NCBI RefSeq assembly: GCF_001949145.1
Contig: NW_019091498.1
Span: 1 to 64,000, forward strand
Direction: 5' to 3'
Length of the DNA: 64,000 nt
DNA from: Acanthaster planci
Lineage: Eukaryota; Echinodermata; Asteroidea; Valvatida; Acanthasteridae
Below are positions 48,601-61,000 of the stretch, one piece after another (position 1 is the stretch's first letter; each line of letters starts with the position of its first letter). The notes below the pieces were generated by a model. It ran no database searches. It saw only the letters and a program-made list of their open reading frames with translations, and was not told the origin of the DNA. The translations under genes and the position numbers were made by a program.

Positions 48601-50230
48601 ACATTTCCTTTGGCAATTTATTGTTGTGGAAGTATATGGCCGTGAGCAACCTTTTTTCAGAAATGTTTTCAAATGGCAAATTTGGAGTTCACAGCAGGAA
48701 AACATGCAAAGTAAACAGTATCTTCCTGGATTTACATCAAGACAAAAGCACCCTCACTTGTCTGGAAATGCTTGTTTAATTTTGAATGTTTAAAAATGCA
48801 TGTTTCAGTCCACCTTACTCAATATAAGATTCAACACAGTCTTCTACGGTGGCTGATCTCTGCCAGGAATGCACTTTTTGATTTTACGGCATTATAACAC
48901 CCTAATACGGCATTATAACGCCCTATTATGGCGTAGTAACACCCTATTAGGGCGTTATAATGTCATAAAATAAAAAAATGTATTCTTGGCAGAGATCAGC
49001 CACTGTAGTCTTCATACATTGATGTCTGCACAAAACTGATTGTAAGAAAATATCATTGCATTGTTCTTAAATGCTAGATTCGGACAAAGCTACCCTGAAA
49101 ATACAAAAACATTGTGCAAGGCATCAGACCCTTGTGTTGGCATTACTTTTTTCTTTTAACGACATTTTAACCTACCATTCCAGCAAATAATGCATGCCCA
49201 TTGTGGTGTTAAGTCAAAAAGGAGTGAGATGAAAGTATACAGATTGTAGAGATTTCCGTCTTGTGACTTTTACCACTGAATCATCTTTGCCTTTACCTCA
49301 GACAAACATTTTTAAACCTAGCCACTCTTCGATACACAAGAGACAAGAGAAATATCTTGTTTCCATGGGCAATACATGCACATGTATTACCAAGTTAAAA
49401 GTAATCCACCCTTCAAAGCAGAGCTTTCGAAGTTTAAGAGTATGTAGATGAATATTGCTGAAATAATTATTGTTGCCAAACAGGGATGGTGGAATGGCTC
49501 AGTATGCTTCAACTTCTTGGTGAAGTTCCTTGACTTTATTAAGTCAGTGACTGTCATTGATGACCCAAGGTAAGTCCATGGACTACTTTAACCAAAAAAG
49601 AGAAATATTCAATCATCTTACCTGCAAGGAAGTTAATTTTCTAGGGCTTACATCACAGGGTGTGACCGCCACCGGAACTTCTCATCTTCCTTTGACAACA
49701 GATCACCCACCATTGTCCATCCTATGCAGTGGCTCTTTGAGACCTCAGTCATGTACATAACTCTAGTCCACTCATTACTCATACTTACAGTACTCCTGGT
49801 AAGGGAGAAGCCTGGACAGTGTTCATTCACAGGGTTCATCAAGCACCGCTGTTCTTTAAAGCCATAAGAATAAAGGCCTAGTCCCATTCAAAGCAAGTTC
49901 AAGCTTATCCATATATGTGTGTAGTTGCAAGGTAGTTGCAAACCTGTATCAAGCTACATGTACTTGACAGTAATGCCATCATAAACATGTACATGTTCAT
50001 TTTGTCACTTGAACTTAAGGTGTATTTATGTATTTCATTTTCAAAATATGTTGTTTCTGTCTCCTCTGTCTACTAGTGTGGTTTACCTCTTTGAGCGGAA
50101 GCCAGGTAATAACGTCATCTCCTACACAGTGCACCAGGCAGACGGACAGCAGTTCATACCAGAATGGTATATCCGTGCATTCGTAAAGGACAGCCGCCCA
50201 TCATCTGTGGAAACCAAAGCCACATCATAG
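45603..50230 (+). CDS. DXO: Decapping and exoribonuclease protein DXO (Dom3Z/Rai1 family)
   Basis: Six exons: 45603-46141, 46773-46996, 47497-47710, 48108-48243, 49484-49569, 50077-50230, giving 450 residues against about 396 in human. Active-site residues of the family are all visible: Glu249 in GYKFEQY, Glu290 and Asp292 in SGEVDC, Glu308 and Lys310 in LELKTS, and Gln335 in WWAQSFL; Arg189 in WRG matches the substrate-contacting Arg. Earlier FPFFSRPQELGHFSL and LDLRQGF are also typical. Known role: removes incomplete or non-canonical 5' caps (including NAD caps) and degrades the RNA 5' to 3', mainly in the nucleus. The N-terminal 60 residues are basic with a nuclear-signal-like KRVKR and a Thr-rich low-complexity run. 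The exon 1 donor (AAAG|GTATCA) was chosen because it restores frame with exon 2; the residues at that join are the least certain. Confidence 0.94.
48844..49008. mobile_element. MITE-like foldback (DXO intron 4)
   Basis: Ends CTACGGTGGCTGATCTCTGC and its near-perfect complement (48989-49008) enclose 165 bp. The inner part is itself roughly palindromic, with repeated GGCATTATAACACCC / GGGCGTTATAATGTC motifs. The whole element could form one long hairpin. No coding capacity. Confidence 0.8.
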
Positions 50231-51725
50231 CATCGGATGGACTTGCTTTGAGACCTGAAACGCCACATCAAATTGATAAATTCTGAAAGGATAGACATCT
50301 CGATGCCAAGTCTGACTTGTGGAAACCAGGCTCAGGTGCTTGTGCAGTATGCATGCATGACTGAGTGTTGGACTATTGGGATAAATAATTTTGTTTTATT
50401 TTCATGTATAGTTGTGGAAATTACCAGATCTTGAAATCTCAGAAATGAAATTGAAAAATAAGAGGCAGATCACTTGCAGTGCTTGAATGTACATTACATA
50501 TAGAACTTTTTTAATGTATAGATACATGTATGACTTTTTATCAAACTACAACTTTTGTGGTTCTTGTTTCGTCAGTCTGAACAAAAATGCCAAACTGTGG
50601 AGATTGGTTGTGCTTTCCTTGTTATCTGCATTCAGTTATGGAGATTACCGAAAATGGGTCATTAGGGAGACATTCCCACAAGAATGTGCACAAAATTTTT
50701 CCAACTGTACTGACCCATAATTCAATATTCCCTAATTCGATCTTCACCAAACTTTGCATGTTTTCATTTTAGACCCTAATCTATCTTCTCTCAAAATTTG
50801 GACAGTAAAATTCGGCTTCCTTCTGGTAGTTGGAGCATTTAATGACCGATGTCTCCCTAAGGTTGAAAAATTTACCACAAAGTGTCTCCCAAATGACCTA
50901 TTTGTGATAATGGTAATCATTGTAACTTGTTAACTAAGACATTTTGCTCATCAAAATTTGGGAGCAAATTGCACAGGTATCATTAGCTAAATTAAGACTG
51001 ACTACATGTACCTTTAATGTCATAACTCACTTAAGAGCTTTAGGTATACACATATTTAACAGCATCGAAAAGCTCTTTGACAAGCCCTCTCGAGGGTTTA
51101 CGACAGGCTCTCCGCTGTAAATGTAATTTGCTGCCCTCTGTTGGTGCTCTTTACTGGATCAGAGCAGAGCTGTATATAGAGAGCAGTGCCAGCTTCAGAT
51201 TTTGGAAACGAAAAATTGTTCATTATATGTAAAGTAGAGGGTGTGGCTATTGTATACCGACTGTCCTTGTACATTGGTATACACCTGCCAGTTTGTCTCC
51301 AACAATGATGACACTCATGTCGCAACTCTCTCTATAAATGGCTCTGAATCAGTGGTGGAATAATGAAAGTCATAATTCTAAAAGTTGCGCTTTGAAAATT
51401 AGGTCATAAAATTGTTTCCCTAAATATTTCAAAATCATTCCTGATGCTCACCTGGTTTAATAATTTGAGGATGTCATGAAATATCCAGTGTGTCATTGAC
51501 TTTTCCAATATGTACATGTTGACGTGAGACAGTATCCAACAAGAAAGTGGTCATTGTACTCAGCTGAATAATGCTTTGTTTCAAAAAGAGTCCAACCAAC
51601 ATAGCCTTGGCAATAAATAATTTGTGAAATGTTTGTGTAACTTCTTCATATACACAGAACTTCTCCATTATTGCATTTACATGTAGTTTATTGTATTTAA
51701 TGGGAATTTACTTTTCACATGATCT
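50231..51725. other. 3' flank between convergent DXO and GPANK1
   Basis: No exon is seen. No AATAAA is evident close to the DXO stop, so its poly(A) signal must be a variant. The ORFs are short and unsupported. Confidence 0.4.
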
Positions 51726-51729
51726 GAAG

Positions 51730-52390
51730 AAACACGTACTTTTATATGAAATGCCTTAATTAAGCGGCAATGAATTTTTCTTAGGCTCAGTTTTTCTGCA
51801 ACTTTATACTCTACTATAGTGTATGAAAGGTCTTCTACACTCCTGTTCGGTAAAATGCATTGAAAAGTGCACTTGTTAAAACTTAAAATTACCCATGTTT
51901 TCCTGGACAACTGAGGGCGCTGTTGCTGTGATGTCATTTACCCTAACAGTCCTCAATCCTTCACCTGTTGGAGGACTTAGGACCTTTAGGGCTAAGGAAC
52001 ACATAAATCAATGCACATATTTTGTTGTGCAAAATTGTGAGCCCAGAATTTACTTACTGAAAACATTTCCGAGAACCGAGTTGGAGCTTACTTATTCCTA
52101 TGCATATAAACAATAAATAACTATGAAAACAAAACTTAGTCCCGCAAAATTTATAAAAATGCTGGATTTTTTCGTGCACAAACCAATGTAAAATTGTTAT
52201 CTTCCTCAGATAACATCCCAGTTTTGCTCATGAATATGGAAATACTCAGCATAAAAATCATAAAAGGCAGTACACCGTAACATACCCTTTGAAATAGTGA
52301 AACAATTTTAAAATAAGGTTGACGGAAACACAAAGGTGTATTTTATAGGTTTGTATTAAAACAAATTGGTTGCGGCTACCCTTTAGAAGT
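51730..52390. repeat. Dispersed ~600-bp repeat, copy 1
   Basis: It matches 56935-57505 in the same orientation and order: AACTGAGGGCGCTGTTGCTGTGATGTCA, CCCAGAATTTACTTACTGAAAA, GAAATAGTGAAAC, and GGTTTGTATTAAAACAAATTGG near the end. Identity is high in blocks with small gaps. It ends about 15 bases before the GPANK1 stop codon, so it probably supplies that gene's 3' untranslated region. Confidence 0.75.
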
Positions 52391-52403
52391 ATTCTGGTGT
52401 TAT

Positions 52404-53540
52404 TCATAATTCCAGATTAAAGGACTGTCTAAAATCTCTCTCCCAGTTTCGATCTTTGTTTTGCATCTTCTTTCGAGTATTTTTATTGAGAGTTGAAGTT
52501 CTCATTTTCTTTCCCATTGATTGAGTGGGTTTCTTTACAGCCCTGACATCAAACTGTTCAAAGTGTGTGATCCTTGCTTTGGCAGACTCCTTGTCCTTAT
52601 TTTCTGCCCCCAAACCCTTGCGATCTCGCTTTAGTACAGTTTTGATGGGAAACTTAAGTCCACTCCCATCAGGACCCAAACCCTGCTCCTTGTCCCATCC
52701 ATCTTTCATCATCATCTTGAATCCCACGTTGCTCTCAGGGAGGTAGTAGTGGGTCGACTGGGGTTTGTGCTTGCAGTTAAACAGATGCACGGTACAGGAC
52801 TGGTGCTCCCGTTTGCTTGAATCCCGAAATTCAACTTTGCAAACCTCACACCAGAAGCTTTTGTCCTCGTTAGTCTCTGGAGGCTGCTCTTGCTGATCCT
52901 CAGGTGTTAGGTGATCCGTCAGCATCCTGACAATGTCAATGTGGCCAGCCATCTTGGCAAGATCTAATGCTGTTCGACCACTCTTGTCTCGGTCATGTTC
53001 CCACAATGCCCCTTTCTCGAGGAGGAACTCCACAGCATTCGACTGACCGCTGTAACTTGCGCACATTAAGGCCGTCCAGTTGAAACCATCAACTACGTCC
53101 ATGTCGACATTGCCATCCTCAAGAAGTGTCGCTAAACTTTGGACGTCACCTTCCTGTGCATGTCGCAAGAAGTTATTGACGTTTCTTGTGTGAACCCGTT
53201 CAGACTGCCTCTGACTACCTGATGGCCTTAAATGCTTACTAGCACTTATATTCCTCCTCTTCCGAATGGACTGCAGGCCTTTTCTTTTGGAATTTTGCTG
53301 CTTTTCTGATGAGGTACTTGTGCAGTCATTTGAGACCTCCATAGATACTATACTTTCATAAAAATCTCTGGCCTCCTTTCCAGCTGCAGTGGTGCAACCC
53401 TCTTCTGCAAGGACCCCAGAACTTTGTTTGTTTACATAAGACTTACCATCTTTAAAAGTTGATCTCACAAACTGTATTCCACGGAATGGAGGCTGAACTA
53501 GCTGGTGATTAGTTATCCCAAATGGAAATGAAGAATCCAT
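52404..53540 (-). CDS. GPANK1: GPANK1: ankyrin repeats, zinc-finger-like motif and G-patch
   Basis: The coding region is one exon of 378 residues. Start ATG at 53540 (CCATGG), nine bases after an acceptor TTTACAG (53552-53550 on the minus strand), so an untranslated 5' exon lies upstream. Residues about 120-212 hold ankyrin repeats (FNWTALMCASYSG, SGRTALDLAKMAGHIDIV). Residues about 228-255 hold a C2H2-like motif (WCEVCKVEF...HLF), also found in the vertebrate protein. Residues about 272-315 are a G-patch (GFKMMMKDGWDKEQGLGPDG...KGLG). The C-terminus is strongly basic. G-patch proteins bind nucleic acid or activate DEAH helicases; the exact role of GPANK1 is not established. In humans the gene (BAT4) is in MHC class III. 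Here it is convergent with DXO and divergent from the TEX47-like gene. Confidence 0.92.
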   Translation of the reverse strand: MDSSFPFGITNHQLVQPPFRGIQFVRSTFKDGKSYVNKQSSGVLAEEGCTTAAGKEARDFYESIVSMEVSNDCTSTSSEKQQNSKRKGLQSIRKRRNISASKHLRPSGSQRQSERVHTRNVNNFLRHAQEGDVQSLATLLEDGNVDMDVVDGFNWTALMCASYSGQSNAVEFLLEKGALWEHDRDKSGRTALDLAKMAGHIDIVRMLTDHLTPEDQQEQPPETNEDKSFWCEVCKVEFRDSSKREHQSCTVHLFNCKHKPQSTHYYLPESNVGFKMMMKDGWDKEQGLGPDGSGLKFPIKTVLKRDRKGLGAENKDKESAKARITHFEQFDVRAVKKPTQSMGKKMRTSTLNKNTRKKMQNKDRNWERDFRQSFNLEL

Positions 53541-53747
53541 GGTATGCACCTGTAAATGGTAACAAATTACATTATTATATTAAAAATCCAGCCCCATTGA
53601 TTGAACACAAACTTTTCATCAATGGGATTAGGGGTGTTCACCTAATAACACATATGCAGCACAAGGGAAAGGGGAGGGGATTGAGGGCCATGTGTACACT
53701 CTGCGTGGGAGGGGGTATGATTTTTAAAAAAACATACTGTGGCTCAT

Positions 53748-54089
53748 GGCAGTGCCATTTTGAAAAACGAAGGCAGTGCTTTATGCGTCGGAAGTCAAGG
53801 CACCCGACAGGTGCAGTAGATGCATAATTCATATTGTAACAGTATTGCTTAGAAATAAGTTTCGCGTGCACTTTGCTAGTGCCCAGCACGCCCACAGTGT
53901 GTGGAGCATGGTACAGTAACATGCATATTAATTTTATTCAAATTTAATTCCACCAGTTCCTTTTTCATCTGTCGCACAAGGTGACGGGGAACCAGTTTTG
54001 TATGGTACAACCTATACCAAAGCGCCAGTCAGGCGCTTTGATATCCAACGCATGAAGCACTGCCTTCGTTTTCCCAAATGGCACTGCCC
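53748..54089. mobile_element. Foldback element upstream of GPANK1
   Basis: The sequence GGCAGTGCCATTTTG...AACGAAGGCAGTGC...ATGCGTCGG (53748-53798) is present inverted at 54039-54089 with few mismatches (arms about 51 nt). A small inner hairpin, AAAGCGCC/GGCGCTTT, abuts the right arm (54020-54040). It lies in the 5' intron or promoter of GPANK1. Confidence 0.7.
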
Positions 54090-54099
54090 ACTGTCAGCA

Positions 54100-55076
54100 C
54101 ATAAATATCACAGGCCGGGTTTTTCAATGCACCATAGGCCTACACCGGGAAATATACAGTTTGGGAAAGCTTTAGCGTGCTCATATTAAAGTCCAAACTC
54201 TGAGGAATACACAGGTGTAAGTAAAATTGTTGAGTCATTCTCATTTCGGAAGATATTAGGATTCAAAGTTTGAGACAATCCTGCAGTTTGGATTTCAGGC
54301 ATTAAAGACATGCCTTGAAAGTTGAAGTAGGGCTGTGGTGGCGACAAGAGACTGATTGTAAAAGAGAGCCACTAGGCCCCACATGTGGGGCTAAAATTCC
54401 CTATACCGCGGGTGAATTTGCCCATAGTTTTGATTTTAGTCGGGTGCCCTGCAGATAACGAAAAACCGTTCATGCCCTTGCAGTTTTGAATAGGATCTGG
54501 TGGTCTATGCGTTTACTGTATGTCCGTGGTTGGGCGTGCCGACCCCTTCGGGGATGCCTAGTCAGGTTTTGCATAAAGCAAGTGTGTACGCATCTTGTAA
54601 CTTGTCCAACATAAACTTACTCTATCGTGTCTGTACAGACTAAAGTTTCATTACGACAATAAAACTGCCATTACAGGTGTATGATTCAGCTCTCCAGGCC
54701 CCAAGAAGTCTGATCATTGACTGACTGGATCAACCTTTGACGTCTGTGAGCGTAGCCATCTTGAAAATTAAAATCCCGTGAGTCATGTGATTTTTCTAAA
54801 ATCTCTTTAAATTAACAAGCACTTGACTTACTATTACTAAGTAAAAAGTTGGATATGAGCTGTCGTTGCATCGCTAAGCTGTGCTACGTTTCCTCAGCAT
54901 AAACTGCAGTATTAACAAACGAAAAAAAAATTAAGTTGAGATTTGGCGAGACCAACGAGTTTTATTAAGTCTTACCCCTGCCTCACATGAAGCACTATTT
55001 TATGCGAGAGTTGTTACGATCGCCTATGGAGCTACATCCGGACTATGCTTTCTGTTGCTACGCTACACGAGCAGAA
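54100..55076. other. Divergent intergenic region, GPANK1 / TEX47-like
   Basis: No exon is called. This must hold the GPANK1 untranslated first exon and the TEX47 exon-1A promoter. An upstream in-frame ATG exists at 54987, but the ATG at 55077 (GAAATGGCT) has the better start context. Confidence 0.4.
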
Positions 55077-58000
55077 ATGGCTGAAACGAAAGCAGATTCA
55101 ATGTACGAAAGCAATCGGTTAACTCTCCTAGAAGTCATTGAAGAACGAAACAGAGCATTAAACAGGGTGAGGAAAAGGAATGAAAATATTTATTACTAAC
55201 ACACCAATAATTTTTGTTCAAAGGATTTGTTAAAGCTTAGGTAACGATAACAAGACCAAAGTCCATCATAAGCAGGATGAGGGAATCAGCATGTGAACAT
55301 GGTGAACACCGTTTTGTAAAAAAGTGCATGGATGAAGCATAGAGCAAGGAAGGAAGAAACCTGTACTGTAAGGTGTAATTTGTCACCTGGTCACTCGTGA
55401 CGCAAGCTAAGGCCCTGTGAAAAAGTTGTTAAAACTTGGGTAAAACTAGCCTGAAGATTGCGACCTTTGAACCCAGATTGTGGTAGAGTCCCAATAAAGA
55501 AGAGTGAAACAAAAGAGGGTGCTTCCTAGTATTAATAGTACCTGTACTAGCAGCTGCCATACATGTACATGTACTGGTACTTACTTTGCTTTAGGTTTTT
55601 TAATTTCGAATCGTCCAGCATCTTTGGAAGTCGTAGGCCTACCAAAAAGATTTTATCATCAGGGTCTATCAACCTTTGATGTGGTTTGTAATTGTACACT
55701 CTATGTAATTTTTTATTTCTCGATCTAAAAGAAATCTTTACAATCCAACTGCAAATGTTAAATGTTTCAAGTAGGCCTATGTCATATTTTCCATTCGTTT
55801 CCAATGTTGCAAATGTCATGCAATTCAACATCTGGCTGCGATTTAACCAAACCACATTCGTACATGAGCTTGGCTGTCTGCGTACATGTACATGTATATT
55901 GGGATAAACAGTCAGAATCTAAGAAAAATATCAACTGTCAAACTTTGTAAGTGCTGCACCAGATCTTGACAGAGAATGTGCACATACATATGCATGTACC
56001 AGTGACCCTGACCTATGCCAGTGCTGCAGTTTTAAAGTACATATATGTGCCAGGGATTAAAGGTGGAAACTTTACACGTTTAAACAAAAAAGTTCCAAAT
56101 CCGTTTACAGATTTTCCCAAACATTTAACATGTTTAAACACAACTGCCCCTTTTAGAGCTTTGATTTTTGATTGACTCAATCTGCCATTCGTTTTTATTG
56201 TAAACCATGCCTGTAATTTTACACTTTACTGCTATCAAAACATGTCAAAGGAATACCATAAATTCATCACCGGAACTTTGTGTCAACTGTTTACATTGTA
56301 AACATGTTGTGCTTAAGGTTTTCGATGGCACTGTGGTAAAAGTGGGACATTTTCATGTTTAAACGGCATGGGAAAGTTTTCTAAATGGTTTCAAATTAAA
56401 TGTAATTTCCCACTCTTACCAGGGATATTGACAGAATGTGTGCCATAACCTGAATGTGTTCATGTTGGTTCCCATCAATATTTTATCTTAAAAATTACTG
56501 CTTGTGAATCTTTGGGGGGGTGCTACCTTTTAATTTAAAAAAAAGTATTCCTGTGCTAGACAAAATACAGAAGGCTCTAAAAAAAAATGTGTTATTTGTA
56601 GGTTAGAAGTCGTTTTAGAAAATTCTCTTGATGGTTGTAAGAAGTAAGGTTCAATTATTTTTCCCCTTTCATGCAACCGCATGGTTAATTAGATTTTAGA
56701 GGACAAGGAAGGAGTACTTGTATGGATTCAATTCCAAATTTTTCCAATCCTCAACAAAAGAGCACTTTTGAGGACATTAGGTATGTATTTTAGTTGGGAC
56801 TTTTGTCTAAATATTCAGGTAGTGCAGAAAATTTCAATGCTTCCATATGAGACTGTGCGACAGAGCCAAGTTTTACAGCATTTTACAATAACCAAGAGGC
56901 CTTTGAGCAATATTCATCTCCAAATAATGTATCTTTAAAGTGTAGCTTCAATTAATTTTCTTAGACACAATTTTTCTCCACTGTTGTATTCTTATTCTAT
57001 GTACATGTACATTTGAAACCTCCTTTGCATTCTTATTTAGTTAAAATGCATTGACTGTTTGCACTGTTTGAAATAGTTACAATTATGCATGCTTTCATGG
57101 CAACTGAGGGTAGTGTCGCTGTGATGTCACCTAGGGAAGACAAAGTTCATTGCATAGACTTTTCTATTCAAACTGGGACCCAGAATTTACTTACTGAAAA
57201 TGTTTCCAAGAAAGGGAAGTTTGTTTAATGCTATGCACAGAAACAAAGGTGAATCAGTAAAAAAAAGTGAGTCTAGCAAAATGCAGGACTTTGATATACA
57301 AACGAATGTAACGTTGAGGTTTCTCTCAGGGGTGACGTCACAGTTTTCGTATGCATGTGGAAATTTCACTAGCATAAAAACCAACCAGGCAGTGAAATAC
57401 CTTCGAAATAGTGAAACCAAAGTTGAAAATAAGGCTAAGATACACATAGACCTATGCATTTTGAAGGTTTGTATTAAAACAAATTGATTGCAGCTACCCA
57501 TTAAGACTACAAAACTTACAGAATGTATAGTGCTTGTTGCAAAGTAAAAAAAGTACCTGAAAAAACATTGTGGCATTGTAAACTTTCAACATAAATTTGG
57601 AACCTGCACCTCTTGTGACAACTCATTTTTTGCAGGTGTACAATGTACATGTTAAAATAATAAAATCTCCTGTTTCAGTGAGCCTGTTCAGTATTTCAAA
57701 AAAGCAAGATCATTCGGGAACAAAGCACATGTGCGAGTCCTCGTTGAACCACACTACTGATAGGGCAGACCCTGCATGCATGTCCGAATGACCCCAGACA
57801 TGCTTTATTGTGGGCATGCGCTGTTAGAATACTGTCTTATTGAGACGACTCCTGTTTTATCTTCCAACAGCCCTTCCCTTTTTTCTTTTTTTTTGGGGGG
57901 GGCTCAAGGCACTTTTTAAGATTGTGTATGTGTTACAGTGGTGGAATCTTTGTTGAAAACTGAGGGTCTCTGGCAATTTTAGAAGATGAGGTACACTGTA

Positions 58001-61000
58001 CATGTTAATAGTGTTCTTGGGGAAAAATCACAATGAAAGGATTGATTCATTGAACAAAGCAAACCGTTTTATGATTGTGTCTTCACACAAATGTGTTTGT
58101 AAACTGTTGAAACACTTTTCACATGCTTCCACCAAAGTATCTTGCTATTTACTTTCATACTGGTGTGTAATCTTATCTTATTATGTAATCATCATAAAAC
58201 ATAAGCAACACCTAAAAATGGACATCCCTTTCAAATATAACTGTGACTGGCCATTTATTAAAACAGACCTACATGTAGCTACCAGTTCATGTACTTAAAG
58301 CATGTTTTACAAGACCAATAACCAGGGTTTTGGTTTAAGCATAAAGCTACAGGTACATGTAAATGAATTTTGTTGTGCCACATTGTGAGGTTACATAGGC
58401 GAATGGCTAAAACAAACATAGTATTTTTTAATAAGGACTCCTCATAAACAGACAAAACGCAAAGATGTAAAACTTCCTACCTTTGCCAGTATTAAAGCCA
58501 TCCATCCAGACTGAAGGGGAGGGATAGGACAGTCAAGGGTAAATCCACATTTGCTTTGGAAGTTGCCTACATCAACCAAATACAGGGGACTGCTTGTGCT
58601 TATTATTCAGATCAAATTCGCACCACCACTTAACTAGCATGGTGGTTTGATTTAGTGTCTGTTAATGTGAGACTTGTGTTTATTTACAGGGCCATGACTC
58701 CCATGTTGTCATTCTTGTATTTGGCTTGGCCAATGCAGCTGGTCAACTTACTGTGTTTTGCGGTCCTTAGCAACAGTTACCATAGAAACAAGACATGGAT
58801 CAGTTAATATGTTTCCCTTTTCAGGAGATTCAAATACACCGTATGAACTGCCATGGACAAATATGCAGTCTGAACCACTTCAGTGCCAGGATTTGAGTCC
58901 AGTGTACACAAATGCATTCACATTTGAAGTTGGAAGGCTGAGTGCTTTATGCTAATGAAGAACTGCCTTGTTTTGAGCTCGCTTTCTGTAATTGATTAGC
59001 TTTCCACTCTGTGAAGTGCCCCACCTGTCTGGGATGGATGAAGAGGAAATTACATATCAACCCAAGTGCTTAGCACCAACCAGTCCGATCTGATGTACAG
59101 TCGGTATTTTGTGTTGTCTAATGGGAGGGCTAAAGTCTTGTGGAATTACACGTGCATGCATGTCCTACAATACCTGTACAACATGTATTTGTTCTGCTTA
59201 TGGGCAGAGTTGTAATTGGTGTTGGACTCGCCTTTAGTTTAAGACCTTGAGAGATGCATACCTGTACATATATGTACATTGCATACACATCTCAGACTTG
59301 GATTCACGAGCCTGTGGATGCATCAACTCTGGATCTATCAGTTGATTGCATGCTTGCATTCATCTTGTTTTAAAAGATTCTTATCTACTGGACAGATGCC
59401 ATGATGGTTGCATGGAGACCTTAATGATTGGATGCACTGGAGATCACCTTTTTCTCAGAGTTGCAGGAGACTAGGCTTTTTGCTGCAGGAGAAAGTTGGG
59501 CACATTGCCACTGTAGATCTGAGTGCTGATTTGGCTTCTAGCCACATTTCTATCTCTCTCAAGCGGTCATTACTCGCCTGAATTTCTTGAGACCTGGATT
59601 GCAAACTATCTGATGCATTTGATGTTTAGTGTGAAATTGACAGAGCACCCGAGGCATAGTAACTGATTGGTCCGAGTTTGAACAGGCACAGTTTTACCTA
59701 CATGTATCTTAGACTGATTGGTGTCACAGGAATCGTACAAGTAGCTGAAAAATCAGGAAAAGGAGAAGTGGTCCAGAGCACCAATACAGTATTAATTAAA
59801 ATAAATCACCATGGTAACACCAATTACACTAGTACACCATACACTTGCATGTATGCTGAAAGCTACATGTACATGTAGAAAGTAACAGACTGAAGTGACC
59901 TCCCAAGCTGCAAAACTTCACCCAATAAAGCTGCATGTTGCCCAAAGGAAGTACACTCCAAATTGTCAGCATTTGTTATTCAAATGGTCAGAAACGAGAG
60001 TTTCATTCATCATCCTCAAAGACAGGGACTGCAGGGAACCATCTGATTTCTTTTTGGTTTGCCCTTTTCTTCAGAGATGATAGGATTTTAACAATACATA
60101 CTTGTGGTACACAGAAATGCCCATTCACCACTTTGTTTAATCCAGAGCTTCTTGGGACAACAATCTTTTGCATCCAGTCTTTCAATCCCTGCTAATCGTC
60201 AAGTCCTGCACTGGCATCTCTAAACTTTGGATGGTCACTCGTGAATTCAGCATTGCACAGGATTGTAGACCATACAGGGTACATTCAGTAATACATGTAA
60301 TAGAAAAGGTCATCTGTGAGAGGGAGAAAATCTAGAGGAGACCGTGGAATGATGGCCAAGAAGCCAGGCAGTGGCAAGCATTGGAGTGATAATGATGATG
60401 ATGCTGATAGTGTCTTCCCTGAACACAGAATGACCATGTTGGATGCAGTTATGAACAGGGCACAGAGATTTGATGCAAACAGGGTACAGTGTTCAAGTTA
60501 TCAGTTGTCCCATCAGTCTTTCTCACTTGTTCACTTCTTTTGTTACATGTATTTTGGATCCATCTGATTGTTATCCTTGCTTTTAATGTTTTGGTCACTT
60601 GTGCTGGAAGTTTTTTCCCCTGAATTTCTTTAGTAAATCAAGCATTTGTATTTTGTGGCAAACTCGATTTTCTTAAGATTTTCTGAAGTGAAAAAAAATG
60701 AATTTAGATTGTGATCTTGCAGTGTTCACAAGGAGCAAATAAGCCAATTATGGCTCACACTCTTCTGTGCACTTTCCATCAATTGATTTGTGAGAGATGG
60801 CCTGCGCAGAGAAAAGAGAACACACATGTACAAAATTGTTTACTTTGAAAAAAGCTGGAGAATAACCTAAATAATACAGGAATCAAACCCAAAATGGGAA
60901 GAAAATTGAATATCAATCCATGTGTTGGCCGGGGTGGGAATTGATCCTGGGTCACAGAGCTAGAAGGGAATGATAGCACCACATTGCCAACCTAACTCCC

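Noticed and set aside
57187-57576. 129-codon minus-strand ORF, Phe-rich
   Set aside because: Coincides with copy 2 of the dispersed repeat; the counterpart in copy 1 is not open.
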